Source of the DNA: Bolinopsis microptera
Taxonomy: Eukaryota > Ctenophora > Tentaculata > Lobata > Bolinopsidae
NCBI RefSeq assembly: GCF_026151205.1
Contig: NC_087083.1
Coordinates: 5,744,460-5,808,459, forward strand
Direction of reading: 5' to 3'
Length of the DNA: 64,000 bases
Shown: in pieces, positions 19,400 through 28,623 of the stretch
How the letters are laid out: the number at the start of each line of letters is the position of its first letter
How positions within the stretch are numbered: the stretch's first letter is position 1
Notes under the pieces: model-generated
Told to the model about the DNA's origin: nothing
Databases searched by the model: none
What the model saw: only the letters and a program-made list of their open reading frames with translations
Position numbers and translations under genes: made by a program

Positions 19400-20506
19400 T
19401 ACTGCACCCCTTGTACTTGTAACTTGATGCCCGACCATATAGCCAAGGCTCAAACGGCCTACACTGAAATTTCCGATATATTGGATAGTTTCCCGACTAT
19501 AAATAAAAGCAACAGATCGAAGGAAGACAGTCAAAAGGCGTTTGATAATTCAAAGCTGAAGATTTTCAACCTCATGAAGTCAAGCATTCTGCCTGTTATC
19601 ACTGATAAGGGTGCTACATCATACACTTACATTGTAAAGGAGAATGTGCGAGTATCGGCTGAGATCAAAGATTTGCAGCTCATAATCAGAGAGTTGCAAA
19701 CGGAAAACAAGAGCTTGAATGCCCGAGCAGATACGCTAATTGGGACCTATAGTGACGTTGTTGGTGAAGTCAAGACTGTTTTGGAAAACTGGAAGCAAGA
19801 TCTTGATGTATCAGGTATAGATATGAAGAAAGAAGTGAAGCAGGTCGTTAAAGAACACCTGAAAGAGATTATGACCGAAACTGTCTCCACGATAGTCAAA
19901 ACAGACAAAATGACAAAAACATTTGCTGACGTTGTGAAGAATACAGAAAGTATCATTGGCCGCGAGACGAAGAAATGTTTCGAGAACAGTTTAGCCTCTG
20001 CGCTTAAGGAAAGCCAGTCTGAGATTGTATCTCAGACCACAGCTCGACAGGAAGCTGATGTGTTCGACAAAGAGAAGCGTATCAGGAACGTCGTGATCAC
20101 TACTGTTCCCGAGAGCTCACTAACAGAGATAAAGGACAGGATCGCAGCCGATAAGCTGATAGCTGCCACGGTTCTAGATGTCACAACCGACCAGATAGAA
20201 CGCTGCTACAGAGCTGGTCCCCCTCTCGGGTCTGGCTCTAATAAGGAAAGAACAAAGCCACGACCCCTTGTTGTTGTGCTTGCGACACCAGATCTTGCCC
20301 GTAGCAAGCACAAGTACGGAAATGGCTGCAAGGTTCTCAAGGATGGTGAGGACTACTGGATAAATCCAGACTTATCCCAGGCTGAAAGAAGGGCGAACTA
20401 CGAGGCGCGGCAAAAAAGACGGGAGCGGACGAAGGACAGTGGTTCCAAGGGACTATTGACAGGTGGTACGGAATCGGAAAACTCCGGCAACGTTGCGACC
20501 TATTAG
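19400..20506 (+). CDS. CR1/Jockey-type LINE ORF1 protein
   Basis: Open from 19400, with in-frame ATG at 19427. About 360 residues. The N-terminal half is helical and coiled-coil-like (EIKDLQLIIRELQTENKSLNA). The C-terminal half has the pattern of LINE ORF1 RNA-binding domains: RIRNVVITTVPES, a D-Q-I-E-R-C-Y-R-A-G segment, KPRPLVVVLATPDLARSKHK and YWINPDLSQAERRANYEAR, followed by a basic tail. ORF1 proteins coat LINE RNA and act as nucleic-acid chaperones. It is directly followed, with overlap of the open frames, by ORF2. The 5' boundary of the coding region is uncertain. Confidence 0.8.
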   Translation, partial: YCTPCTCNLMPDHIAKAQTAYTEISDILDSFPTINKSNRSKEDSQKAFDNSKLKIFNLMKSSILPVITDKGATSYTYIVKENVRVSAEIKDLQLIIRELQTENKSLNARADTLIGTYSDVVGEVKTVLENWKQDLDVSGIDMKKEVKQVVKEHLKEIMTETVSTIVKTDKMTKTFADVVKNTESIIGRETKKCFENSLASALKESQSEIVSQTTARQEADVFDKEKRIRNVVITTVPESSLTEIKDRIAADKLIAATVLDVTTDQIERCYRAGPPLGSGSNKERTKPRPLVVVLATPDLARSKHKYGNGCKVLKDGEDYWINPDLSQAERRANYEARQKRRERTKDSGSKGLLTGGTESENSGNVATY

Positions 20507-20583
20507 CTGTCTCTAGTTATAACTCTAAACTAAGAAACAATGCTAGTCATTTTCTGAAAGTTTTTTATTCAAATGCAAATGAC

Positions 20584-23508
20584 TTGAAGAATAAAATCAG
20601 TGAACTGCAAATTGTAGCCGAATCCAGCGACTGCAAGGTTTTGGGAATTACAGAAACAATGTTCAGTGCAGATGTGTATGATGCAGAGGTAGCATTAGCG
20701 AACTTTAGGCTGTATAGAGTAGATCGATTAACGGGGAAAGGTGGTGGTTCTTGTATATATGTGCATGATTCTATCCAATCTCACAATGTAACAATAAATG
20801 TACCTGATTGCATATGTGTCATGCTAAATTCTGATTGTATTGATATTGCATTATTTGTTATATACCGATCCCCTTCATTAACAATCGATAAGTGTCAATC
20901 AATGTTATCTAATCTGTCCGTAGCGATTGAAAATCTAGCCCCTAATACCGAACTAATCATGATGGGAGATTTCAATCTTCCTGATGTTGTGTGGGATTTA
21001 GGTGTAGTTAAATGTCCGAATAATTCAATTAATCAAAAATTCCTGATTCAACAGTGCTATCTTGATTTTTTCGCAAAACATGATCTCAGTTGGGTTATCG
21101 GAGACGATGTTAAAACTCGCAGAAGGAAGGTTTTAACAACAGTGCAATCGTCAACTCTTGACAATGTTATGACTTCAGACCCCGCCATATTTCAGGAAGT
21201 TCAAATAACTGCACCGCTGGGAAAATCAGACCATGTGGGAATTATCAGTAAGTGGTCAATTGCTAACCATGATGAGTATGTGACTCAACAGAAGAAGAAT
21301 TGGTCAAAAGCAAACAAAGATCTAATCATTGATACAGCAGGGCCGCTGCAATGGAGTGCCAATCATGACTTGACTATTGAAGAGCACTGGAATCTGATTC
21401 AGGCCAATGCCAACACCATTGCTGAAGCTGTTCCAGTCGTCAAATTGAGGATAAATCGTGCGGGTGCAATAAAATCACGATCGGTCTGGGACAAACCATG
21501 TCTAATCAAGGCACGGAAGCTAAAAGAAAAACTGTGGTCTATTTTTGAAAACGACCCGACATCAAAAAACCTGAATCATGCACTACATCAGCAGAGTGCT
21601 TACGAGAAGAAGCAACAGCAGCTCATGATATGCTATGAGAATAAAGCAGCAGCCCAGCTAAAAATAAATCCAAAAGCTTTCTACAGCTATATGAACTCCA
21701 AGCGCAAGATTAGGGCTGCAATATCTGGAATCAGAGATGCTAGTGGGGATGAACTCCACTCAGCACATGATATGGCTAACCAACTTGGGATTTTCTTTGA
21801 GAGCACGTTTGTAAAGGAGGATCAGGCCTCAATACCTGACCCACTACCCGGAGACAGCGCAAAGGAGACGATTCCTGACCTGAAATTCAATACAAGTGAA
21901 GTTCAAGATCAACTTCGTAAAGTTAACATCTGGAAGTCCGTTGGACCTGATGATATACACCCCAAGCTTTTGAAAACACTAGCCGAAAACAAACAGTTTG
22001 CTGATTCAGTCACAGCACTGTTCCAAAAATGCTACAACGAGGGAAAGATTCCCGAAATCTGGAAGCAGGCAAATGTCACTGCATTGCATAAAAAGGGGGA
22101 TAAATCCCAAGCCAGCAATTATCGCCCTATTAGCCTAACATGCGTTCTTTCCAAGATCTTTGAGAGGTTTTTAAGGAACCATATTCTAACTCACGTATCC
22201 CCCATGATTGTGAATGAACAACACGGTTTCCTACCAAAAAGATCCTGCGTCTCGAACCTACTGGAATGTATGGACATTGTCAGTGAGATACTAGAGAAGG
22301 ACGGGTCAGCTGATATACTGTATCTCGATTTTCAGAAGGCTTTCGATTCTGTACCACACAAACGATTGCTGAGAAAATTACAATCCTTTGGAATATCTGG
22401 CAACACCCTTGCAGTCGTGGAAGACTTTCTAACAGGAAGAACATTTCGCGTCAGGGTTGGATCATCATTTTCTAGAGTGTTTGCTGTAACATCTGGGGTC
22501 CCTCAAGGAACCGTGCTGGGCCCCCTGCTCTTCCTGCTCTTCATAAATGATCTCCCTGATGGAATTGAGAGCTTCGTATCACTCTTTGCTGACGATCTTA
22601 AGCTAGTAACGAGCACAGCTAAGCACAGTGTTGCACAAGATGATATACTGAAACTCAATGCGTGGGAGAAGGAATGGTTCCTAAGATTCAATGTGAAGGA
22701 TGGCAAGTGTAAGGTACTACATATTGGGCGTAACAATCCAATGCACGAGTACTTCATGAATGGGGAATGCCTCCCCCAAGTGAAGGCAGAAAAGGATCTT
22801 GGAGTTCTAACTACCAGAAACCTGGACTGGAGTGATCATATAGATAAGTCCGTGAAAAAAGCAAAGTCTGTTATAGGCTGGATCAAACGAAGTTTGATCT
22901 GCCGTAACAAATTTGTTATGCTAAATGTCTACAGAACTCTAGTTCGACCTCACAACGAATACGCTGTGCAAGTGTGGAATCTACCAGCAGAGCAAGGAAA
23001 CTGGAGGACTATTAAGAAGATAAAAGATGTTCAGAGAGAATTTACACGAATAATCGACGGGATTGGTATCCTACCATACGATGAGAGACTGAGAATCCTC
23101 CAGTTAACAACACTACTGGAGCGCCGTATGAGGGGTGATCTTATTGAAACCTTAAAAATAACGACGGGTAAAGTGGACTATGGACAAGATCTTTTCAGGA
23201 TATCACGTAGCGGTACCAAGATCCTAAAAGATAAAAGAGGAAATCAGGTCCTCAGTAACCGTGTTGCCAATTACTGGAACAAAGTACCAAGTTCGGTTAA
23301 AGAAGCCAGTTCAGTAGATGCATTCAAAGCTCGACTTCAATGTTATAAAAATGAACTGATAGCGAGTGGAGCATCGTCAAAGGGTCACTTCTGGGATCTC
23401 AGCGAAACCTTGATGTCAAAAATAAATACATGTGAGCATGATTCATATGCACATTTCATGTCTAATAACCCATTGATTGCTAAATACCGAGGAATCAATG
23501 TTTCTTGA
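20584..23508 (+). CDS. CR1/Jockey-type LINE ORF2: AP endonuclease and reverse transcriptase
   Basis: A 974-codon intact frame. Residues 1-225 are an exonuclease-endonuclease-phosphatase domain: LGITETMF, MGDFNLPDVVWD near residue 127 and KSDHVGIIS near 215 give the metal-binding and catalytic Asn/Asp/His set. The reverse transcriptase spans about 440-720: YRPISLTCVLSKIFER, motif A YLDFQKAFDSVPH near 580, motif B GVPQGTVLGPLLF, and motif C FADD near 668. The C-terminus is a typical CR1-group tail. The same frame is open upstream through the ORF1 stop (YSNAND just before the first start, at 20567), so ORF2 may begin by overlap or re-initiation rather than at a normal ATG. It nicks target DNA and reverse-transcribes the LINE RNA. 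No frameshift or stop is seen, so the copy may be recent. Confidence 0.93.
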   Translation: MKNKISELQIVAESSDCKVLGITETMFSADVYDAEVALANFRLYRVDRLTGKGGGSCIYVHDSIQSHNVTINVPDCICVMLNSDCIDIALFVIYRSPSLTIDKCQSMLSNLSVAIENLAPNTELIMMGDFNLPDVVWDLGVVKCPNNSINQKFLIQQCYLDFFAKHDLSWVIGDDVKTRRRKVLTTVQSSTLDNVMTSDPAIFQEVQITAPLGKSDHVGIISKWSIANHDEYVTQQKKNWSKANKDLIIDTAGPLQWSANHDLTIEEHWNLIQANANTIAEAVPVVKLRINRAGAIKSRSVWDKPCLIKARKLKEKLWSIFENDPTSKNLNHALHQQSAYEKKQQQLMICYENKAAAQLKINPKAFYSYMNSKRKIRAAISGIRDASGDELHSAHDMANQLGIFFESTFVKEDQASIPDPLPGDSAKETIPDLKFNTSEVQDQLRKVNIWKSVGPDDIHPKLLKTLAENKQFADSVTALFQKCYNEGKIPEIWKQANVTALHKKGDKSQASNYRPISLTCVLSKIFERFLRNHILTHVSPMIVNEQHGFLPKRSCVSNLLECMDIVSEILEKDGSADILYLDFQKAFDSVPHKRLLRKLQSFGISGNTLAVVEDFLTGRTFRVRVGSSFSRVFAVTSGVPQGTVLGPLLFLLFINDLPDGIESFVSLFADDLKLVTSTAKHSVAQDDILKLNAWEKEWFLRFNVKDGKCKVLHIGRNNPMHEYFMNGECLPQVKAEKDLGVLTTRNLDWSDHIDKSVKKAKSVIGWIKRSLICRNKFVMLNVYRTLVRPHNEYAVQVWNLPAEQGNWRTIKKIKDVQREFTRIIDGIGILPYDERLRILQLTTLLERRMRGDLIETLKITTGKVDYGQDLFRISRSGTKILKDKRGNQVLSNRVANYWNKVPSSVKEASSVDAFKARLQCYKNELIASGASSKGHFWDLSETLMSKINTCEHDSYAHFMSNNPLIAKYRGINVS

Positions 23509-23690
23509 TTGTTAAATTCAGAACTACATGTTAACGTCCTAAAAATAATTAATCATTAAATGTTCCGGATAGGAACATTTTTCTTTTTGATAATATTGTG
23601 CGAACTGCAATAGCGTAGAGTGCAGTTGGGTTTCAAGTTTTGTCGAGATGGCCATGTGGCCATAATCCTATTATTATTATTATTAATAAA
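23509..23690 (+). mobile_element. 3' untranslated end of the CR1-like LINE
   Basis: The short 3' UTR holds two small hairpins (ATGTTCCGGATAGGAACAT and GATGGCCATGTGGCCAT) and ends in an (ATT)n tail at about 23669-23690. A 3' stem-loop followed by a short simple repeat is typical of CR1 and L2 type LINEs. The target-site duplication was not determined. Confidence 0.65.
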
Positions 23691-26600
23691 TCTGTCGGAA
23701 ATCCGAATTTATCTTACTGCAATCACTTGCTGATATATCAGTTATCTGCGCTTATCGGCAACGGGCCGTTATATTCTATTAATGCTTTTCAAACAAAGTT
23801 ACAACGAATTCTTCATGTCGTGCATCCTGGGTTTGAACAGGATATGGCCGTTTAAAATATTTCCATCACGTTACATTACATAATTCTCAATAAATGTAAT
23901 AGATTTTTAGTGTTGTAATTAGTTTAAAGTTTTAATCGGTCTCGCAGCTCTATTCTATATTTGCCTAACTCATTTAAGAGTGAGCAGACGACAGTATAAA
24001 AAACAGCAGACGACATGGCACCAATTTGGGGAGGACCAACTCCATTTCAACGGATCATACATCTTACATGATTATATATCTTAAACATCGTTTTTGATTT
24101 ATTAGATTTGTTCCATTACATAAGCAAATAAACGGATAGTAATTGTACATCATGTTGCCAGTTATGATAATCCAGGATAACTGCACTGGATAAAGGGAAT
24201 AAAGGTCACTTTTCCTTAACATTTTAAAAGCTTGCACATACCAAGGTAATTTATGTAGTTAAAGTGGATACCTCCCGAACTACCGTAATTTTATGTACTG
24301 AACGGATTAAAAATCTTAAATACGTCCTTCGAGGTCACATTTCACAGGACAAAAAATGCCTACCCATTTTATTTGAATATTAATAAGTTATTTGAATATT
24401 AATAAGTCCGGCATTAACCTGAATTATTCTTAATATCATAACTCGCAAGGTCTTGTGAAAGGATTAGGGAACGTATTTTAACTTAAAAACTTTATTGCTG
24501 ATATCTAACTGAGAAGGAAATCTGCTGTATTTTTGTTATAAATTTATTCGAATCATAGTATATAATATTATGAGTAATGGTTTTTAAAATATTTCTTATC
24601 TGATGATGTGATAAAATTGTTTATGAGAAAGAAACCAGTTTTGAGGCGTAAAAATGAAGAGGACTTAAAGACTGTACATTTTTCACCGTTGAATAAAACT
24701 TAAATATATGGAATGATTAAAAAAAGCAGCCGCAACCTCGCTATTCAGCAAGTCTTGTTGTATGAAACAAATATTATATTGACTGCTAGTAAAATAGACA
24801 TTTCAACTTTTAAATTTTAAACTGTAAAAGCATCTCTCGATTCGATTCGATTTAGGGTCTGATTATATAGCTTCATATTCGATTTGAGCTTCATATATGA
24901 CTGTTAATGACTGTACATATTGTTTTAACTGAAATTAAGTTCAATCAAATGCAATCAAATGCGCCGTTTATTTTTGAAAACACAAAAATAGCAGAGAAAT
25001 TCCCTCTTCCATTAGACATGTAACTTAAACTTCAGTTTGACTTCTGTGCTGCTGTTACTGCTAGGAAGGCATTCTTTTTATTTTACATACAAGCTATAAA
25101 TAATTGCTTATTTTACGGATGTAGTATATCTAAGATTTTATCCAGTATGTATAATATACATACTGGATACAATGTTAGACCTCAACTTATGGCTCTGAAC
25201 TTTTACTCACCGGCCTCACTATAGTTTAGCATGGTTTAAGTAGATAATTAAGCTAGTAGCTGAAAAAATAAGCATGAAACCTGTAGCTTAAAGTCCTTAA
25301 AGTCTGATAATAAAATTCTGGTGAAATACCGGACTTGGATATTAGAATTAGAATTAAATTTGGATATAAACTTATATTGCACCGAGTGCCCATTTCAGAA
25401 AATCACCGAGCACCAGCTCATGTATAATTTAGGCATTTAACCGTTATTAAACGCGCTCATGCCACAACGTTCCGAAAGATATCGCTCTGTCAGAATAAGA
25501 AATTACTGAAGGGCAGTCGTCACTCACCAAATCATGGTGCAAATAGTATTGGATCTCATAAGAGTTGCGAAAATAACAAGAGAGCTTTTCGAATATGTTG
25601 CAAGAAAATCTGACCGAAAGGATCGTGGCCGTACTGCAAAAAGAAAAGGTTCGCCATTTTGTTGTTTGCTGAGAATAAGAACCATATGCTTTTTGGACGA
25701 ATTAGCGCTGGCGCGCGCGCCAAATTTATTAGTTGTATGTAAAAAGTTGATGCGGTAACACTTAAATCTGAACGTGAACTCTTCGTAGCGCGGATCACTG
25801 GAATTTTCATTTTGAAATAACTCGCATACCAATGCAGGAATTCATAATATGAAGGTGTAGGACTCATATCACATCATAACATATTGATGAGATAAATATT
25901 GGTATCAAAATTTTACCAAAAAACTCATCGGATGATGGTAAGAAAACGTTTTTACACATTGACAGTCAAAAACAAAAAAAAATAATATCAGTGTCAAATT
26001 AAGCGAGTGAAAATTGCTACCCGGTGGTTTTCGATGCTTCCGTATCCCCCGCACACTTTAAAAAGCATACAAACGATATTCGGACAAAAAAATTCTGTGC
26101 TCGCGCTTGGCGCTTATTACACTGACTAATAAGTAAGATATAAAATGCCCGTGGTCACAGTACAGATACAGCCAATTAAAATGTAGCTCGCACTGATCAA
26201 AACAACGTAATTACTACAAAAGTACAAAGTCGATCAAAATATCGCTCAAAAATCTAGAGTATTAACGCGTAATCTGTTATACTCTTAAAATATTTGTTTC
26301 AAGACCGTCAACAAGTTCAACTCGGCGTGCGTTTTGGTACAAATTTGAATTGCTTAAATATTAATCGTTTTAGCGTTTAAATGTAAAATTTTGATTTTGA
26401 CCTCAAACTTTAATGTCGGCGCCACAATCGTTTCTTGTATTTTGATTATTTTCTTTGGGAATAGAACTTTGAGTACCTCAATCTTGTGCTATCCTCAGTG
26501 ACCAGGACCCCGTAAAGTGTTAAGCTGTAAGATGGTCATTCTACTATTCTAGGAAAAAAAATCATCAAAACAGTGAAATTTGGGTCGCGGAAAACTAAAA

Positions 26601-27289
26601 TTCGAATATGGCCTACTAGTAGGACATATTCAAAATTTTCATTGCATCAAAATTGTCTCCGGATATACTGGTTCCAGTACCTTGATCTTAAAATATATAT
26701 CTGCTACAGCTGTATACAGTGTCCAGCTCTGTTATCCTTAAAAAGAAAACGTATTTTGTTCAGTGTTCAAGTTGTCAACAAGTTTAAAACATGCGAGACA
26801 TTTTCGATTGATTTTTTCAGCTAATTAAATTATTTGGTCGACCATAATGTACGGGTAACTTTGTATCAATATTGGTTCACATTCATGTATGTGACCAGTA
26901 ACAGGGTCTCAACTCCCATTTAGGGACAATTCCAGATTTAAAATTCAAAAATTACACCCTTAGAAAGTTAGAAGTTGTAACAATAGAATTGTTAACAATT
27001 AAGGTAAAATGTAATGTTACACTTCATTCCAACACACTGCGTGTATCAGATAACATTCCTCCAGATTTAATTATCATTATTATTGAACAGATCACCTCTC
27101 CCAATAGGCGCCGATTAATTAATATTGTGATCCATAGATTTCAGATGATTGAGATAGAAACTACAAAGTCCTTGGAGTGGTTCAACGAATTAGAGCCTAC
27201 TTATAACAGCTCTTAACTTCGTATATACTGGAAAAGCGTTCAAATGTAACAGTTCTATTGTTCTCTTTTGTTTTTAAGAAGCTTAATTG
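23691..27289. other. Intergenic DNA with scattered repeats
   Basis: AT-rich, stop-rich sequence. At about 25990-26300 lie diverged copies of the dispersed repeats seen at 13.4-14.8 kb (CCGGGTAGC..., AATAAGCGCCAAGCGCGAG in reverse complement, then CCCGTGGTCACAG ... GATACAGCCAATT). Open stretches near 25.5-25.9 kb on the minus strand show no recognisable domain and overlap one another. No gene is supported. Confidence 0.5.
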
Positions 27290-27760
27290 ATACGCTGTGG
27301 ACCATTAGTCAACATTAACAAACTGTATGGTAATCGGTAGCCGTTATTGTTTCTAAATGCCCCTAGGTTAAATAATTGCAGATCAGAGGAGACTTGAGGA
27401 ATTAAGGCAAAGCACTCTCACACAGTTCTCTAACACAGTTTTAACAAAAATTCCTGACATAACAACAAATTCCAACTTTAAGAACAATGGACTTCCATTG
27501 TTAATGTTTCTTACAACTGGAGGATCAATCCCCCTCGCCAGTTAGCATTTCTTGATAACGTTTCCGATATTGCAAATTGTATATGGGCAGAGTGCTCAGT
27601 GCATAGTAACACCTTTTTTAAAAACCTTTCAAAGCAAATCCTTTTTCTGCGAGCTACTAAAATTAGAAAGTCACTTAGAATACCAGTTTTGCGATCAACT
27701 TTCCAACAGCTAATATTAAGCAGTTTTTGAAACAACTGCGTTACAAATGGAAGATTAATT
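27290..27760 (+). promoter_or_regulatory. Conserved upstream block of gene B
   Basis: CTGTGGACCATTAGTCAAC, ATTAACAAACTGTATG, CAGAGGAGACTTGAGGAATT and AAATTCCTGACA recur in the same order upstream of genes C (40880-41110), D (53285-53470) and E (56840-57010). The block lies 0.3-0.9 kb before each start codon, so it was duplicated with the genes; it may be a shared enhancer or just duplicated spacer. Confidence 0.6.
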
Positions 27761-27970
27761 TCAAATAATTTTTCCGAAGCTCAAACATTGCTCAAACATT
27801 GCTCAAACATTGCTCAAAGTTCAAACATTGCTTCCATTTGGTAAGTCGAACCGGCCTTCTGGGTTGGGATTGATATGCCGTTGATATGTGTTTTAAAACC
27901 CTGTGGTTGATACACTGTACACTGCCCCTTTATTCACTTTGTGATTACGACATAAAGAATTAAAAATAAT

Positions 27971-28051
27971 GTACGTGCTCGTGGTAATTTTACAAAACTG
28001 TTAATTTTATTCCACTTTTAACTAGAGGAATGAAACTTTAAAACGTCACAT
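27971..28051 (+). promoter_or_regulatory. Proximal promoter/5' UTR of gene B
   Basis: GTACGTGCTCGTGGTAATTTT lies about 80 bp before the start codon. Similar TTACGTGCTTTTTGGTAATT lies 74 bp before gene C and TTACGTGCTTTTAATTGGTA 64 bp before gene D. The leader GAATGAAACTTTAAAACGTC next to the ATG is also shared with gene C (GAATGAAACTATAAACTGTC). Confidence 0.55.
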
Positions 28052-28124
28052 ATGAGGCGGCGAGGTTACAATAATTCGTTCACAACATTAGAGGACGTCT
28101 CTGAAGCCGATACTGATGTAGAAG
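28052..28124 (+). CDS. Gene B exon 1
   Basis: Starts with ATG in the conserved context CACATATGAGG (gene C has CAAATATGGGG). Encodes MRRRGYNNSFTTLEDVSEAD then TDVE and ends GAAG/GTTAGT, phase 1. It joins in frame to exon 2. The exon supplies a short Arg-rich N-terminus absent from the single-exon paralogues C, D and E. Confidence 0.7.
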
Positions 28125-28334
28125 GTTAGTTCCTTCACAGCAGGGATTACAGTTACACTGATCTAAAAGATAAATTTGCTTGTCTGTACAATCTGCCGAC
28201 TTAGAGTTATTCATCCCCATTTATAAGCTGACGATAGTAATAGTGTTAATCTGCTTGACAATTTAAGCCCTCAAATTTTGGAGCAAACTACATAATATGT
28301 ATTAAAGTATTAACCGAAATATTGCCCATTCCAG

Positions 28335-28451
28335 AGCTCGAGTCAGTGGAAATGAGTGCGGATATGGAAGTAGAAGTGAGCCTGGAGGCGTCTCTGCCAT
28401 CAGTGGAACTTAACCATACCTTTGAAACTCATGAACCAGAAACCCCGACAG
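28335..28451 (+). CDS. Gene B exon 2
   Basis: Acceptor CCATTCCAG, donor CGACAG/GTATGAGG. Encodes ELESVEMSADMEVEVSLEAS and on to ETHEPETPTA across the junctions. Phase 1 at both ends, matching the small exon of gene A at 1267-1335 and consistent with joining to the large exon at 28624. Confidence 0.75.
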
Positions 28452-28623
28452 GTATGAGGTCTATAAAGTAAATATTGATATAATTATAGAGGTACCCTTG
28501 AGATATAAAATAGGGGTTGTTAAGATTTCAATTAAAATATTGATTAGATCGAAGTTCAGTCAGAATTTGATAAAAACCTGTGCTAGTTTTCAATTTGTGC
28601 CCGATTTAAACGATACATTTCAG

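Noticed and set aside
25524..25867. Overlapping minus-strand frames of about 100 codons
   Set aside because: Two frames overlap each other, no domain, low-complexity local sequence; likely chance.
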